This document shows positions 36,894 through 45,138 of a DNA stretch of 64,000 nt, in pieces (position 1 is the stretch's first letter; the number at the start of each line of letters is the position of its first letter). This DNA comes from Streptomyces sp. NBC_01551 (GTDB lineage Bacteria; Actinomycetota; Actinomycetes; Streptomycetales; Streptomycetaceae). The notes below the pieces were generated by a model. That model worked only from the letters and a program-made list of their open reading frames with translations. It did no database searches and was not told where the DNA came from. The translations under genes and the position numbers were made by a program. The stretch lies in NCBI RefSeq assembly GCF_026339935.1, contig NZ_JAPEPX010000001.1, positions 2,509,001-2,573,000 of the forward strand. The letters are read 5' to 3'.

Positions 36894-38464
36894 GCCGCCC
36901 CCTCCCCGGCCACGGCAGCGGCCCCGGCGACCGGGACCGGCACGCGCTCCGGGTTCCGCACGACCTCGTACTCGGCCAGGTCCACCCCCCGGGTCTCGCG
37001 GCGGAACTCGCCGGTCGTGCCCGGCCAGACGGTCGTGTTGCGGCCCTGCGCGTCCAGGTACCAGCTGGTGCAGCCGCCGGTGTTCCAGACGGTGCGCTGC
37101 ATCCGGGCCTGGACCTGCCGGTTCCACCGGTTCACGGCCGACGGCCGGGCGGCGAGCGCGACCCGCCCGCCGAGGGTGTCGAGCTGGCGCAGGTAGTCCG
37201 CCATGTAGTTCAGCTGTGACTCGATCATCAGGATCATCGAGCTGTTCCCGAGCCCGGTGTTGGGCCCGATGATCGTCATCCAGTTGGGGAAGCCCGCCGC
37301 CGTCGCCCCGCGCAGCGACTGCATGCCGTCCTTCCAGTGGTCGGCGAGGGTCCGGCCCTCCGCGCCCACCACCCGGTCGGCGATCGGCATGTCCGTCACG
37401 TGGAACCCGGTGCCGAAGACGATCGCGTCGACCTCGGTCTCGGTCCCGTCGGCGGCGACCAGCGTGTTGCCCCGGATCTCCTTGAGGCCGGAGGCGACCA
37501 GGTCCACGTTCGGGCGGGCCAGCGCCGGGTAGTACTCGCTGGAGAGCAGGATCCGCTTGCAGCCGATCCGGTACGAGGGCGTCAGCTTGGCCCGCAGCTG
37601 CGGGTCCTTGATCGAGCGCGCCATGTTCGCCTTGGCCAGCGATTCGATCAGCCCGAGCTGGTTCGGCCGCTTGGTGAAGGCACTGACCTGGAGCTCCCTG
37701 ATCCCCCACAGCAGCCCGCGGCGGGCGGCCCGGGTGAACGGCAGCTGGCGGTGCAACCAGCGCTCGACGGTGGAGATCGCCCGGTCGGTACGGGGCATCA
37801 CCCAGGGCGCGGTGCGCTGGAAGAGCGTGAGGCGGGCCACGTCGGGGGCGATGGCGGGCACGATCTGGATGGCGGAGGCGCCCGTCCCGATCATGGCGAC
37901 GCGCTTGCCGCGCAGGTCGTAGTCGTGGTCCCAGCGGGCGGAGTGGAAGACCTTGCCGGGGAACTCGGCGAGCCCGGGGATCTCCGGCATCTTCGGGTCG
38001 GACAGCGGCCCGGTCGCGGACACCACCACGTCGGCGGTCAGCGATCCGCCGGAGGTCTCGATCTCCCAGCGCAGCGCGTCCGCGTCCCAGCGCATCATCC
38101 GGACCTCGGAGTCCAGCCGGATGTGCGGTCGCAGCCCGAAGGTGTCGGCGACGTGCTCCAGGTACGCCCGGATGGCGGGCTGCCCGGAGAAGGTCCGGGG
38201 CCAGTCGGGGTTGGGCGCGAAGGAGAAGGAGTACAGGTGGGACGGCACGTCACAGGCGCACCCGGGGTAGCTGTTGTCCCGCCAGGTCCCGCCGACGGAG
38301 TCGGCCCGTTCCAGTACGACGAAGTCCGTGATCCCCTCGCGCCGCAGCCGCACGGCGGCGCCCAGCCCGCCGAACCCGGACCCGATCACCGCCACCCGCA
38401 CGTGCTCCCGAACGTGCTCCCCCACGTGCCCGTGCTCCCGCGCGCGCTCGCCCTTGCCGCCCAT
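36890..38464 (-). CDS. Flavin-dependent (Baeyer-Villiger type) monooxygenase
   Basis: A class B flavoprotein monooxygenase, 524 residues from ATG 38464. It has the FAD motif VIGSGFGGLG, an NADPH motif IGTGASA, and the Baeyer-Villiger fingerprint in FPGKVFHSARWD, which fits FxGxxxHxxxW(P/D). It should convert ketones to esters or oxidise N/S atoms. ATG 38515 is an alternative that adds 17 residues. The N-terminal region contains a short His/Glu-rich direct repeat (GEHVREHV). With the hydrolase and SDR it forms a unit like the mycobacterial mymA operon. Confidence 0.9.
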   Translation of the reverse strand: MGGKGERAREHGHVGEHVREHVRVAVIGSGFGGLGAAVRLRREGITDFVVLERADSVGGTWRDNSYPGCACDVPSHLYSFSFAPNPDWPRTFSGQPAIRAYLEHVADTFGLRPHIRLDSEVRMMRWDADALRWEIETSGGSLTADVVVSATGPLSDPKMPEIPGLAEFPGKVFHSARWDHDYDLRGKRVAMIGTGASAIQIVPAIAPDVARLTLFQRTAPWVMPRTDRAISTVERWLHRQLPFTRAARRGLLWGIRELQVSAFTKRPNQLGLIESLAKANMARSIKDPQLRAKLTPSYRIGCKRILLSSEYYPALARPNVDLVASGLKEIRGNTLVAADGTETEVDAIVFGTGFHVTDMPIADRVVGAEGRTLADHWKDGMQSLRGATAAGFPNWMTIIGPNTGLGNSSMILMIESQLNYMADYLRQLDTLGGRVALAARPSAVNRWNRQVQARMQRTVWNTGGCTSWYLDAQGRNTTVWPGTTGEFRRETRGVDLAEYEVVRNPERVPVPVAGAAAVAGEGAA

Positions 38465-38560
38465 GCCCGCCGCCTTCCGCTTCCGCAGTCCAGCCCACAC
38501 AACCACCCGAGCCATGCTGCCAGCAATCACTGGCACAATCGGGAGGGTAGAGCAGCCCCG

Positions 38561-38572
38561 TACCCATGGGTA
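38561..38572. promoter_or_regulatory. Perfect palindrome between the monooxygenase and merR
   Basis: TACCCATGGGTA is a 12-bp perfect palindrome in the divergent promoter region. It is a candidate operator for the MerR regulator, though MerR sites normally lie between -35 and -10. Confidence 0.4.
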
Positions 38573-38607
38573 GGGGTCGCGCCCGGAAAGTTACCGGGAG
38601 TACGCCC

Positions 38608-38613
38608 TAGGCT
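38608..38613 (+). promoter_or_regulatory. -10 element of a probable leaderless merR transcript
   Basis: TAGGCT ends six bases before the GTG start and there is no ribosome site. The spacing equals that at pmt and the GNAT gene. Confidence 0.45.
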
Positions 38614-38619
38614 GCGGGT

Positions 38620-39342
38620 GTGGCTGAGATGGATACGGACGCGGAAGCGGAAGCGGGGACGGCAGTGCGTGAGTACCGCACGGAGGAACTGGCCGAGGCG
38701 GCCGGCATCCCCGTCCGCACCCTGCGCTTCTACCGGGAGCGCAAACTGCTCCCGCCGCCGCGCCGCGAGGGCCGGATCGCCTGGTACGACGACCACCACC
38801 TGGCCCGGCTGCGCACCATCGCCGCGCTCCTGGAGCGGGGCCACACCCTCGGCGGCATCGCCGAGCTCACCGCCGCGTTCGAGAACGGCCGCGACGTCGG
38901 CCAGCTCGGCGAGCTGCTCGGCATCGGCTGGTCCGAGGAGACCCCGGTACGCCTGTCGCCCGAGGCCCTGGCCGACTACTTCGAGGGCGAGGTCACCCCG
39001 GAGAACCTGGCGGCCTCCCTGGACCTCGGCTACCTCGCCACCGACGGCGACGCGATCGTGCACGTCAGCCGCCGCCTGCTGGACGTCTCCTCGGCGCTGG
39101 TCCGCGAGGGCGTCCCGCTGTCGGCCGTCCTGGAGACGGGCCGCCGGGTCCGCGAGCACGCGGACGCGATGGCCGCCGTGTTCACCGAGCTGATCACCGC
39201 CCACATCGGGGAGGACGCCGTCGCGCGGCTGCGGCCGCTGGCCAAGAGCGTGGTCGAGGCGGAGCTCACCATGGCGATGGACCGCCTGCGGGCCCCGGCC
39301 GCGCCGGACCAGCGGCGCCCGGATCAGACCCCGAGCTCGTAG
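38620..39342 (+). CDS. MerR-family regulator
   Basis: A 240-residue regulator. The N-terminal winged helix reads YRTEELAEAAGIPVRTLRFYRERKLLPPPRR, followed by a helical dimerisation segment and a ligand-sensing C-terminal part without cysteines. It is therefore not a metal sensor and is more likely to sense an organic molecule. It is divergent from the monooxygenase operon and probably controls it. The last 19 bases overlap the 3' end of the exonuclease gene. Confidence 0.9.
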   Translation: MAEMDTDAEAEAGTAVREYRTEELAEAAGIPVRTLRFYRERKLLPPPRREGRIAWYDDHHLARLRTIAALLERGHTLGGIAELTAAFENGRDVGQLGELLGIGWSEETPVRLSPEALADYFEGEVTPENLAASLDLGYLATDGDAIVHVSRRLLDVSSALVREGVPLSAVLETGRRVREHADAMAAVFTELITAHIGEDAVARLRPLAKSVVEAELTMAMDRLRAPAAPDQRRPDQTPSS

Positions 39343-40127
39343 ACGACCGTCACGGGCGCGTGGTCGGACCACCGCTCAGGGTGCGTCTCGGCCCGCTCCA
39401 CGAACGCCTTCACGGCCCGCTCGGCCAGCCCCGGGGTCGCGACCTGGAGGTCGATCCGCCACCCGGCGTCGTTGTCGAAGGCCCGGCCCCGGTAGGACCA
39501 CCAGGAGTACGGCCCCTCCGTGTCCGGATGCAGTGCCCGCACCACGTCCACGTACCCGGCCTGCTCGTAGACCTGGCCGAGCCACTCCCGCTCCTCGGGG
39601 AGGAACCCGGCGTTCTTGCGGTTGGTCTTCCAGTTCTTCAGGTCGGCTTCCTGGTGGCAGATGTTCCAGTCACCGCACACCACGACCTCGCGCCCCTCGG
39701 CGGCGGCCCGCTCCCGCAGTTCCTTCAGGTAGGCGAGGAACTCCCCCATGAACCGGTACTTCTCGTCCTGCTTCTCGGTCCCGGCCTCACCGGAGGGCAG
39801 GTACAGGCTGGCCACGGTCACCCCGGGGAGATCCACTTCGAGGTACCGGCCCGCCGTGTCGAATTCCACACTCCCGAACCCGACCCGCACCCGCTCCGGC
39901 TCGCGCCGCGAGTAGACCGCGACCCCGGCCCGGCCCTTGACGGCGGACGGCGCGAACACGGTGTGCCAGCCCTCGGGAACCCGTGCCTCGTCCGGGATCT
40001 GCCCCTCTTCGGCCCGTACCTCCTGGAGGCACACCACGTCGGCGTCCGACCCGGCGAGCCACGGCACGAAGCCCTTCTTGGCGGCGGCGCGGATCCCATT
40101 CACATTCACGGAGGTCACGGTGAGCAT
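39324..40127 (-). CDS. xth: Exodeoxyribonuclease III
   Basis: A 267-residue Mg-dependent AP endonuclease/3'-5' exonuclease of base-excision repair. The start MLTVTSVNVNGIRAAAKKGF, CLQEVRAEEGQIP, VCGDWNICHQEADLKN and the C-terminal SDHAPVTVVYE give all metal and catalytic residues. The length is standard. It is divergent from the GNAT gene. Confidence 0.95.
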   Translation of the reverse strand: MLTVTSVNVNGIRAAAKKGFVPWLAGSDADVVCLQEVRAEEGQIPDEARVPEGWHTVFAPSAVKGRAGVAVYSRREPERVRVGFGSVEFDTAGRYLEVDLPGVTVASLYLPSGEAGTEKQDEKYRFMGEFLAYLKELRERAAAEGREVVVCGDWNICHQEADLKNWKTNRKNAGFLPEEREWLGQVYEQAGYVDVVRALHPDTEGPYSWWSYRGRAFDNDAGWRIDLQVATPGLAERAVKAFVERAETHPERWSDHAPVTVVYELGV

Positions 40128-40153
40128 CCCAGCACCATAGCGGGACGGTTCCG

Positions 40154-40159
40154 TACGAT
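40154..40159 (+). promoter_or_regulatory. -10 element of a probable leaderless GNAT transcript
   Basis: TACGAT lies six bases before the ATG at 40166 with no ribosome site in between, the same architecture as pmt. Confidence 0.5.
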
Positions 40160-40165
40160 GTTCGG

Positions 40166-40666
40166 ATGTCTCACGGGATCCAGCTCCGCGCCGTGCCGTA
40201 CGACCACCCGGACGCGCTCAAGCTCAACGACCAGGTCCAGCTCGAATACCAGGAGCGGTACGACGGCGAGGGCGACGTCACGTTCCTCGACCCGGCGATG
40301 TTCGCTCCGCCGCGCGGGCTGTACCTGCTGGCGTACGACGCCCAGGACGCGCCCGTGGCCAGCGGCGGCTGGCGCAGCCAGGACCTCAACGACGAGGGCT
40401 ACTCGGACGGCGACGCCGAACTGAAGCGCATGTACGTCATACCGGAGGCCCGCGGCCTCGGCCTCGCGCGGCGCATCCTGGCGGCCCTGGAGGCGGACGC
40501 CGGCGCGGCGGGCCGCGTGCGCATGGTCCTGGAAACGGGCGACCAGCAGCCGGAGGCGATCGCCCTCTACCTCTCCTCGGGCTACACCCTGTCCGAGAAG
40601 TTCGGCCACTACCGCTTCCACGACTCAAGCCGCTGCATGACGAAACCCCTGCGCGCCTCTTCCTGA
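40166..40666 (+). CDS. GNAT-family N-acetyltransferase
   Basis: A 166-residue acetyl-CoA-dependent N-acyltransferase. The acetyl-CoA segment is ELKRMYVIPEARGLGLARRIL (RxxGxA type), followed by IALYLSSGYTLSEKF. The substrate is unknown. The ATG follows a leaderless-type promoter. The TGA stop belongs to a dispersed repeat that extends about 75 bp downstream. Confidence 0.88.
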   Translation: MSHGIQLRAVPYDHPDALKLNDQVQLEYQERYDGEGDVTFLDPAMFAPPRGLYLLAYDAQDAPVASGGWRSQDLNDEGYSDGDAELKRMYVIPEARGLGLARRILAALEADAGAAGRVRMVLETGDQQPEAIALYLSSGYTLSEKFGHYRFHDSSRCMTKPLRASS

Positions 40667-40740
40667 CGCGCCCCTCGCACCGCTCGGCCCCGGCGGGCCG
40701 TCCGGGCTTCGGCCCGCTGCGCCGAACTCCGTCCGTCGTG
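40662..40740 (+). repeat. Dispersed repeat overlapping the GNAT stop
   Basis: Starting at the stop codon (TGACGCGCC), this element aligns for about 75 bases with the second copy at 23590-23665, with an estimated four in five bases identical. Both contain CTCGGCCC, GGCGGGCC, GGGCTTC/GGCTTC, CCGCTGCGCCG and ACTCCGTCCG in the same order. The rest of the gap to 40803 holds nothing else I recognise. Confidence 0.7.
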
Positions 40741-40803
40741 CGCCGGGGCATCCGCGCCCCGTGCCCGGGGAGGCCGGGCGGCGCCCGTGACCGCGGCGGG
40801 AGG

Positions 40804-42141
40804 TCAGCGCGGGAGCCACGTCGGGTCGTCGGTGCCCCAGCGGGACGGGCCGCGGAGCCACTGCGCCCCCGGCAGCGGTGACGCCGCCACCCGGAGCCGG
40901 CCGTAGCCGGAGGGCACCTCCCGCAGCCACGGTCCGGCCGTGTACCCCACCGGCGCGACGGGGGCCGGCTCGACGTCCCGGACCAGCCACGACGCCGTCC
41001 CGGCCAGGGAGTACCGCAGCGCCCGCCCACCCCCCTGCGCCAGCGCCCGCAGCACGCCGGCCGCCACCAGATACCCCGTCCCGTGATCCAGCGCCTGCGC
41101 CGGCAGCACTCCCGGCCCGGCCTCGGAGCCACAGGCCGCGGAGATCCCGTACCCCGCCTGCACCAGCGAGTCGAACCCCCGCCGCCCCGCCCACGGCCCG
41201 CGCCACCCCCACGCGCACAGCTCCGCCACCACCAGCCCCGGCCGGCCGCGGGCCATCAGTTCCCGGACCCCCAGCCCGTACCGCTCCAACGCCCCCGGCC
41301 GGTACCCGCTCACCACCACGTCCGCCTCGGCCAGCAGCCCCTCGAACACCGCCCGGTCCCCCGACACCGCCAGGTCCAGCAGCGCGGACCGCTTCCCGAA
41401 CCCGGTGTCCGCGTACGCGTCGTCCGACTCCGCCAGCCCCGGCGCGTCGATCCGCAGTACGTCCGCGCCCAGCAGCCCCAGCGTCCGCGTCGCGACCGGC
41501 CCGGCGATGACCCGGGTCAGGTCCAGCACCCGCACCCCCGACGCGGGCAGCGCCCCTGCGCCCCAGGCGGGCCGCCGCCCCGCGAACTCCCTTACCTCCA
41601 CCAGCGGCTGCGGCGCCCCGTACTCCCCCGCGACCGCGACCGCGAGCCCGCCCTCCCCGTACGCCCGCTCCTGCACTTCGACGGCGCCCCGCCCCGCCAC
41701 CGCCTCCCGCAGCGCCTCCGGGGTCGCCTCCCGCAGGCCGAGCGCCCGTACCAGCGCCCGCTCGTGGTGCGGGTAGTTCGCATGCGTGCGCACCCACCCG
41801 TCGGCCGCCCGCCAGAACCCCGACAGCGGGGCGAAGCTCACCGGAGCCCGCCCCTCCACCCGCAGGTGCCGCTCGCTGACGAACGCCGTCGCCACCGCGC
41901 CCTCGTCCACCACCAGCGGAGCCACATCGTCCGCCCCGCCGCCCGCCCGCACCGCGGCCAGCTCCGCCGCGGCGAGCGCGCACACCCCGACCGTCGCCCG
42001 CGCCGACTCCCGTACCGGCAACGGCCCCTCCCCGAGCCCGCCGGCCCCCCGGTACCCCACCCGCCCCACCAGCCCGGCGTCCCCGCCCAACGCCCGCCAC
42101 GCCTGCGCCGTGGCCCTGTCCCCCGCACCCTCGCCCGCCAT
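40804..42141 (-). CDS. Family III (CaiB/BaiF) CoA-transferase-like protein
   Basis: A 445-residue protein. The classical family III opening (GVRVLDLTRVIAGPVATRTLGLLGADVLRID) appears only at about residue 205, followed by FGKRSALLDL and VVSGYRPGALERYGLG. The first 200 residues resemble the usual C-terminal part (FWRAADGWVRTHANYPHH, then ALREAV). So the two halves seem to be in reversed order relative to CaiB. The enzyme would move CoA between carboxylic acids. Its ATG is in TGATG overlap with the ATP-grasp stop, so the two are cotranslated. It could activate an acid for the nearby biosynthetic unit, but this is inference. Confidence 0.82.
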   Translation of the reverse strand: MAGEGAGDRATAQAWRALGGDAGLVGRVGYRGAGGLGEGPLPVRESARATVGVCALAAAELAAVRAGGGADDVAPLVVDEGAVATAFVSERHLRVEGRAPVSFAPLSGFWRAADGWVRTHANYPHHERALVRALGLREATPEALREAVAGRGAVEVQERAYGEGGLAVAVAGEYGAPQPLVEVREFAGRRPAWGAGALPASGVRVLDLTRVIAGPVATRTLGLLGADVLRIDAPGLAESDDAYADTGFGKRSALLDLAVSGDRAVFEGLLAEADVVVSGYRPGALERYGLGVRELMARGRPGLVVAELCAWGWRGPWAGRRGFDSLVQAGYGISAACGSEAGPGVLPAQALDHGTGYLVAAGVLRALAQGGGRALRYSLAGTASWLVRDVEPAPVAPVGYTAGPWLREVPSGYGRLRVAASPLPGAQWLRGPSRWGTDDPTWLPR

Positions 42142-43505
42142 CAGAGGGCCACCACGCTGTCGTCCGCGCTGTACGTCCCCTTGAGGCTGACGACCCCCGC
42201 CTTGCCGTCGGCGAAGAAGCGGGAGAACAGGCCCGCCGGGCGGCCGTTGAAGAGCAGCGGGCCGAACACCGGGGCGATCTCGGCGTCGTGCGGCGCGTCC
42301 GCGTCCTCGGCGAGCACCGCCAGGCGGCAGGTGCGCGGCTCCACGAACTCCTGCACGATGCTCGTGCCCGTCTCCGCGGCCGCCGTCACCGCCGCTTCCC
42401 ACCGCGCCGGCTCCGCCTCCCGCCCGAGGACGACCTGCATGCCGCTCATCCCGATGCTCTCCTTCAGCACGAGCCGCTCCCGGTTCTCCACCGCGAACGG
42501 AACCAGGTCCACCTTCCGGTCCCCCCGGTTCGTCCACCGGTGGGACAGCACCCGCGTCCACGGCAGGTACCTCTCGACCAGCGCCCGCTCGGCCGCCGTC
42601 ATCCACGGCCGCCCCTCCGACAGCATGCCCATCGCCAGCTTGCTGGACAGGAAGGTGGAGGTCTGGGTCCCCACCAGCAGCACCCCGTGGTCCAGCGCCT
42701 CCCGCACCGGCGCGGTGTCGATGCCCAGCTCCAGCCAGTCCGGGATCGTGAAGTCCCGCAGCCCCAGCGGGTAGCGCAGTTCCGCCGGGCAGTCCCAAGC
42801 CTCGTGCAGGTTCGCCGGCTCGAAGAAGCGCGCGGTCAGCCCGTGGCTGTTGAAGTGGTCGACCTGGACGTCGAAGTACCGGGTGAGGTCCCCCTGGTCC
42901 CGCGCGTCGCCCAGCAGCGCCACCCGCGGCGCCACCCCCAGCTCCGCCGCCAGGTCCCGGAACATCTCGGTCCGGACGGCGAACGGGTCCTGGTACGAGA
43001 ACGGCAGCCGCCCCTGCCCGTCGGCGTAGAGCTTGCGCCACACCTCCAGCCGCGAGTGCGTCTCCACCGGCCCGCCGAGCGCCCCGCTGACGTTGAACTC
43101 CAGGAACCTCGGACCGTCCGGACCGATCACCACGTCCGGCCGCGCCACGCAGTCCGCGTACCGCTCCTCGACGAACGGGTCGTCCAGGAACAGCTGGTGC
43201 TCGCTCTCCGGCATGTTGAAGGCCGCCAGCCGGCCCTCCGTCGTCGGCGCCGCCTCCAGCGCGGTCCGGCGTACGAGGCCCAGCAGGGCCGCGCTCACCC
43301 GGAACAGCTCCGCGTACGAGGCGCGCGGCAGCGCGACCGGCGCCGCGGGCAGCACCGCCTGGTACGGATGGCCGGTGTCGCGGATCTCGTGGACCAGCAT
43401 CTCCCGGATCGTGTGCGCCGACGCCGCCGGCGGCGCCAGCCGGTGCCTGCCGAACCACGGGTGGCCCGAGGCCGCCCGGGTACCGATGTCCTCGACCGCG
43501 CTCAT
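42141..43505 (-). CDS. Circularly permuted ATP-grasp-like protein
   Basis: A 454-residue protein not closely tied to a named enzyme. Two stretches look like ATP-grasp motifs: RFLEFNVSG (metal-binding E/N strand, near 140) and, much later, LVLKESIGMSGMQVVLG (ATP-binding Lys and flexible loop, near 345), then SIVQEFVEP. In standard ATP-grasp enzymes the second set precedes the first, so a circular permutation as in glutathionylspermidine synthase-like proteins is suggested. The ATG at 43505 has GGAGAAGG upstream. It is paired with the CoA-transferase-like gene and divergent from the MaoC gene. It may ligate an amine to an acid. Confidence 0.7.
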   Translation of the reverse strand: MSAVEDIGTRAASGHPWFGRHRLAPPAASAHTIREMLVHEIRDTGHPYQAVLPAAPVALPRASYAELFRVSAALLGLVRRTALEAAPTTEGRLAAFNMPESEHQLFLDDPFVEERYADCVARPDVVIGPDGPRFLEFNVSGALGGPVETHSRLEVWRKLYADGQGRLPFSYQDPFAVRTEMFRDLAAELGVAPRVALLGDARDQGDLTRYFDVQVDHFNSHGLTARFFEPANLHEAWDCPAELRYPLGLRDFTIPDWLELGIDTAPVREALDHGVLLVGTQTSTFLSSKLAMGMLSEGRPWMTAAERALVERYLPWTRVLSHRWTNRGDRKVDLVPFAVENRERLVLKESIGMSGMQVVLGREAEPARWEAAVTAAAETGTSIVQEFVEPRTCRLAVLAEDADAPHDAEIAPVFGPLLFNGRPAGLFSRFFADGKAGVVSLKGTYSADDSVVAL

Positions 43506-43528
43506 CCGCCTTCTCCCCAACCTGTGTT

Positions 43529-43542
43529 GTCCCCTCGGGGAC
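43529..43542. promoter_or_regulatory. Dyad between the ATP-grasp and MaoC genes
   Basis: GTCCCC-TC-GGGGAC is a perfect dyad in the 104-bp divergent promoter region and could be an operator for both directions. Confidence 0.4.
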
Positions 43543-43609
43543 GCTCCGAAATCAAAACTGACAGCCGACTAGCCTGTGGGCCCGACACCGCACGCACAGG
43601 GGGTACGAC

Positions 43610-44101
43610 ATGACGCTGCGCCGCGTCCAGGACAACGAGTACGTCGAAGAACACGGCGGGGACTACGAGGACTTCGAGCCCGGCATGACCATCCGGCACT
43701 GGCCGGGCCGGACCCTCACCGAGACCGACAACACCTGGCTGACCCTGCTGACCATGAACCAGCACCCGCTGCACTTCGACCGCCACTACGGCGAGGGCGC
43801 CGAGTACGGGCGGGTGCTCGTCAACAGCGGCATCACCCTGTGCCTGGTCGGAGGCATGACCGTGCAGGCCCTGTCGGCGCGCGCGGTGGCCAACCTCGGC
43901 TGGGACAAGGTCCGGCTGAAGGACCCGGTGTTCGTCGGCGACACGCTGTACGCGACGAGCCGGATCCTCGACAAGCGGCTCTCCAAGTCCCGCCCGGGCA
44001 ACGGCATCATCACCGTGGAGACCACCGGCACGAAGTCGACCGGCGAGGCCGTCATCGTCTTCGAGCGCTCCTTCATGGTCCGCTGCCGCGAGACGAACTG
44101 A
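43610..44101 (+). CDS. MaoC-like (hot-dog) dehydratase
   Basis: A 163-residue single hot-dog enzyme. The hydratase signature is seen in LTMNQHPLHFDRHYGE followed by VNSGITLCLVGGMTV. Such enzymes add or remove water from enoyl-CoA or mesaconyl-CoA esters. The ATG at 43610 lies 104 bp from the divergent ATP-grasp gene. It ends against the OCD-like gene with a shared terminator, so it is a separate transcript from the long minus-strand unit. Together with the CoA-transferase and CitE-like genes it suggests CoA-thioester chemistry in this region. Confidence 0.85.
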   Translation: MTLRRVQDNEYVEEHGGDYEDFEPGMTIRHWPGRTLTETDNTWLTLLTMNQHPLHFDRHYGEGAEYGRVLVNSGITLCLVGGMTVQALSARAVANLGWDKVRLKDPVFVGDTLYATSRILDKRLSKSRPGNGIITVETTGTKSTGEAVIVFERSFMVRCRETN

Positions 44102-44125
44102 TCCGCGCCGGCCGATGACGGCCGC

Positions 44126-44159
44126 GCCGCCCGGCCGGGGCATCCCCCGGCCGGGCGGC
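44126..44159. terminator. Bidirectional terminator between MaoC and OCD-like genes
   Basis: A perfect 15-bp stem (44126-44140 with 44145-44159) and a CATC loop between two convergent stops. Confidence 0.85.
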
Positions 44160-44163
44160 GGCA

Positions 44164-45138
44164 TCAGCCCGCCCCGGCGCCCTCGTGGAGCGCCGCCGCG
44201 GCGGCGGTGTCCTCGATGGCCATGCCGACGCTGCGGAACACCGAGGTCCGGCCGCCCGCCGCGCTCGCGCCCGTCACCAGGGCGCCGAGCTCGTGCAGGT
44301 CGTCCGGGCCGATCAGCCCGGCGGCCAGCGCGGCCCGTACCTCGCCCGCCTCCTTGATCGCGGTGGCTCGCTCCTCGACCAGGACGAACGCGGACGCCAG
44401 CAGCGCCGGATCGACCTCGACGGCGTCCTCGTGGGTCCCGCCGATGGCGTTGACGTGCGCCCCCCGGGCGACCCAGTCGGCCTCCACCAGCGGCGTGCTG
44501 CCGGCCGTGGAGGTCGTCGTACAGATGACCGCGGCGTCGACGACGGCCTCCTTGGCCGTACCGCACACCCTGACCCCGACCCGCGCCCCCGAGGTCTCCC
44601 GGACCCACTCGGCGAACCGCTCCGTGCGCTGCGGCGTACGGGAGAACACCCGCACCGACCGGATGGGCCGGACCGCCGCCACCGCCCGCACCAGCGCCCG
44701 GGCCTGCACCCCGGCGCCGATCACGGCGAGGTCGTCGGCGTCGGCCGGCGCGCACAGCCGGGTCGCGAGGCCCGCGACCGCCCCGGTACGGACGGCGGTC
44801 AGCTCGGCCCCGTCCAGCAGTGCGGTGATCCGCCCGGTCTCCAGGTCGGTCAGGACGACCACCCCGTGGATCAGGGGCAGTCCGCGCCCCGCGTTGTCCG
44901 GGGTCAGTGTGGTGATCTTGACGCTGCCCACCCCGTGCCGCTCCCAGACCGCCGTGCCGGCCAGCAGCTCCCGCCGCGGGCCGTGCTGGACGATCGTCCG
45001 GGGCGGTGAGGAGGTGCGGCCCGCCGACAGGTCGGCGAACACGTCGGCCAGCGTGTCCATCACCCGCACCAGCCGCTCGGGCCCCGCCATGTCGCCGGCA
45101 CCGATCATCACCGGCCCGAGCGCCTCCGGCCCGCTCAC
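44164..45138 (-). CDS. Ornithine cyclodeaminase/mu-crystallin family enzyme
   Basis: A 324-residue NAD(P)-dependent enzyme. The Rossmann motif is [18 protein letters not shown] (near 137); the substrate side shows [14 protein letters not shown] and [22 protein letters not shown]. The family includes cyclodeaminases, ketimine reductases and amino acid dehydrogenases such as those making N-substituted amino acids. It is the last gene of the seven-gene unit, and its GTG overlaps the aldolase stop (GTGA). In the pathway it may reduce a cyclic imine or release ammonia; this is inference. Confidence 0.88.
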   Translation of the reverse strand: MSGPEALGPVMIGAGDMAGPERLVRVMDTLADVFADLSAGRTSSPPRTIVQHGPRRELLAGTAVWERHGVGSVKITTLTPDNAGRGLPLIHGVVVLTDLETGRITALLDGAELTAVRTGAVAGLATRLCAPADADDLAVIGAGVQARALVRAVAAVRPIRSVRVFSRTPQRTERFAEWVRETSGARVGVRVCGTAKEAVVDAAVICTTTSTAGSTPLVEADWVARGAHVNAIGGTHEDAVEVDPALLASAFVLVEERATAIKEAGEVRAALAAGLIGPDDLHELGALVTGASAAGGRTSVFRSVGMAIEDTAAAAALHEGAGAG

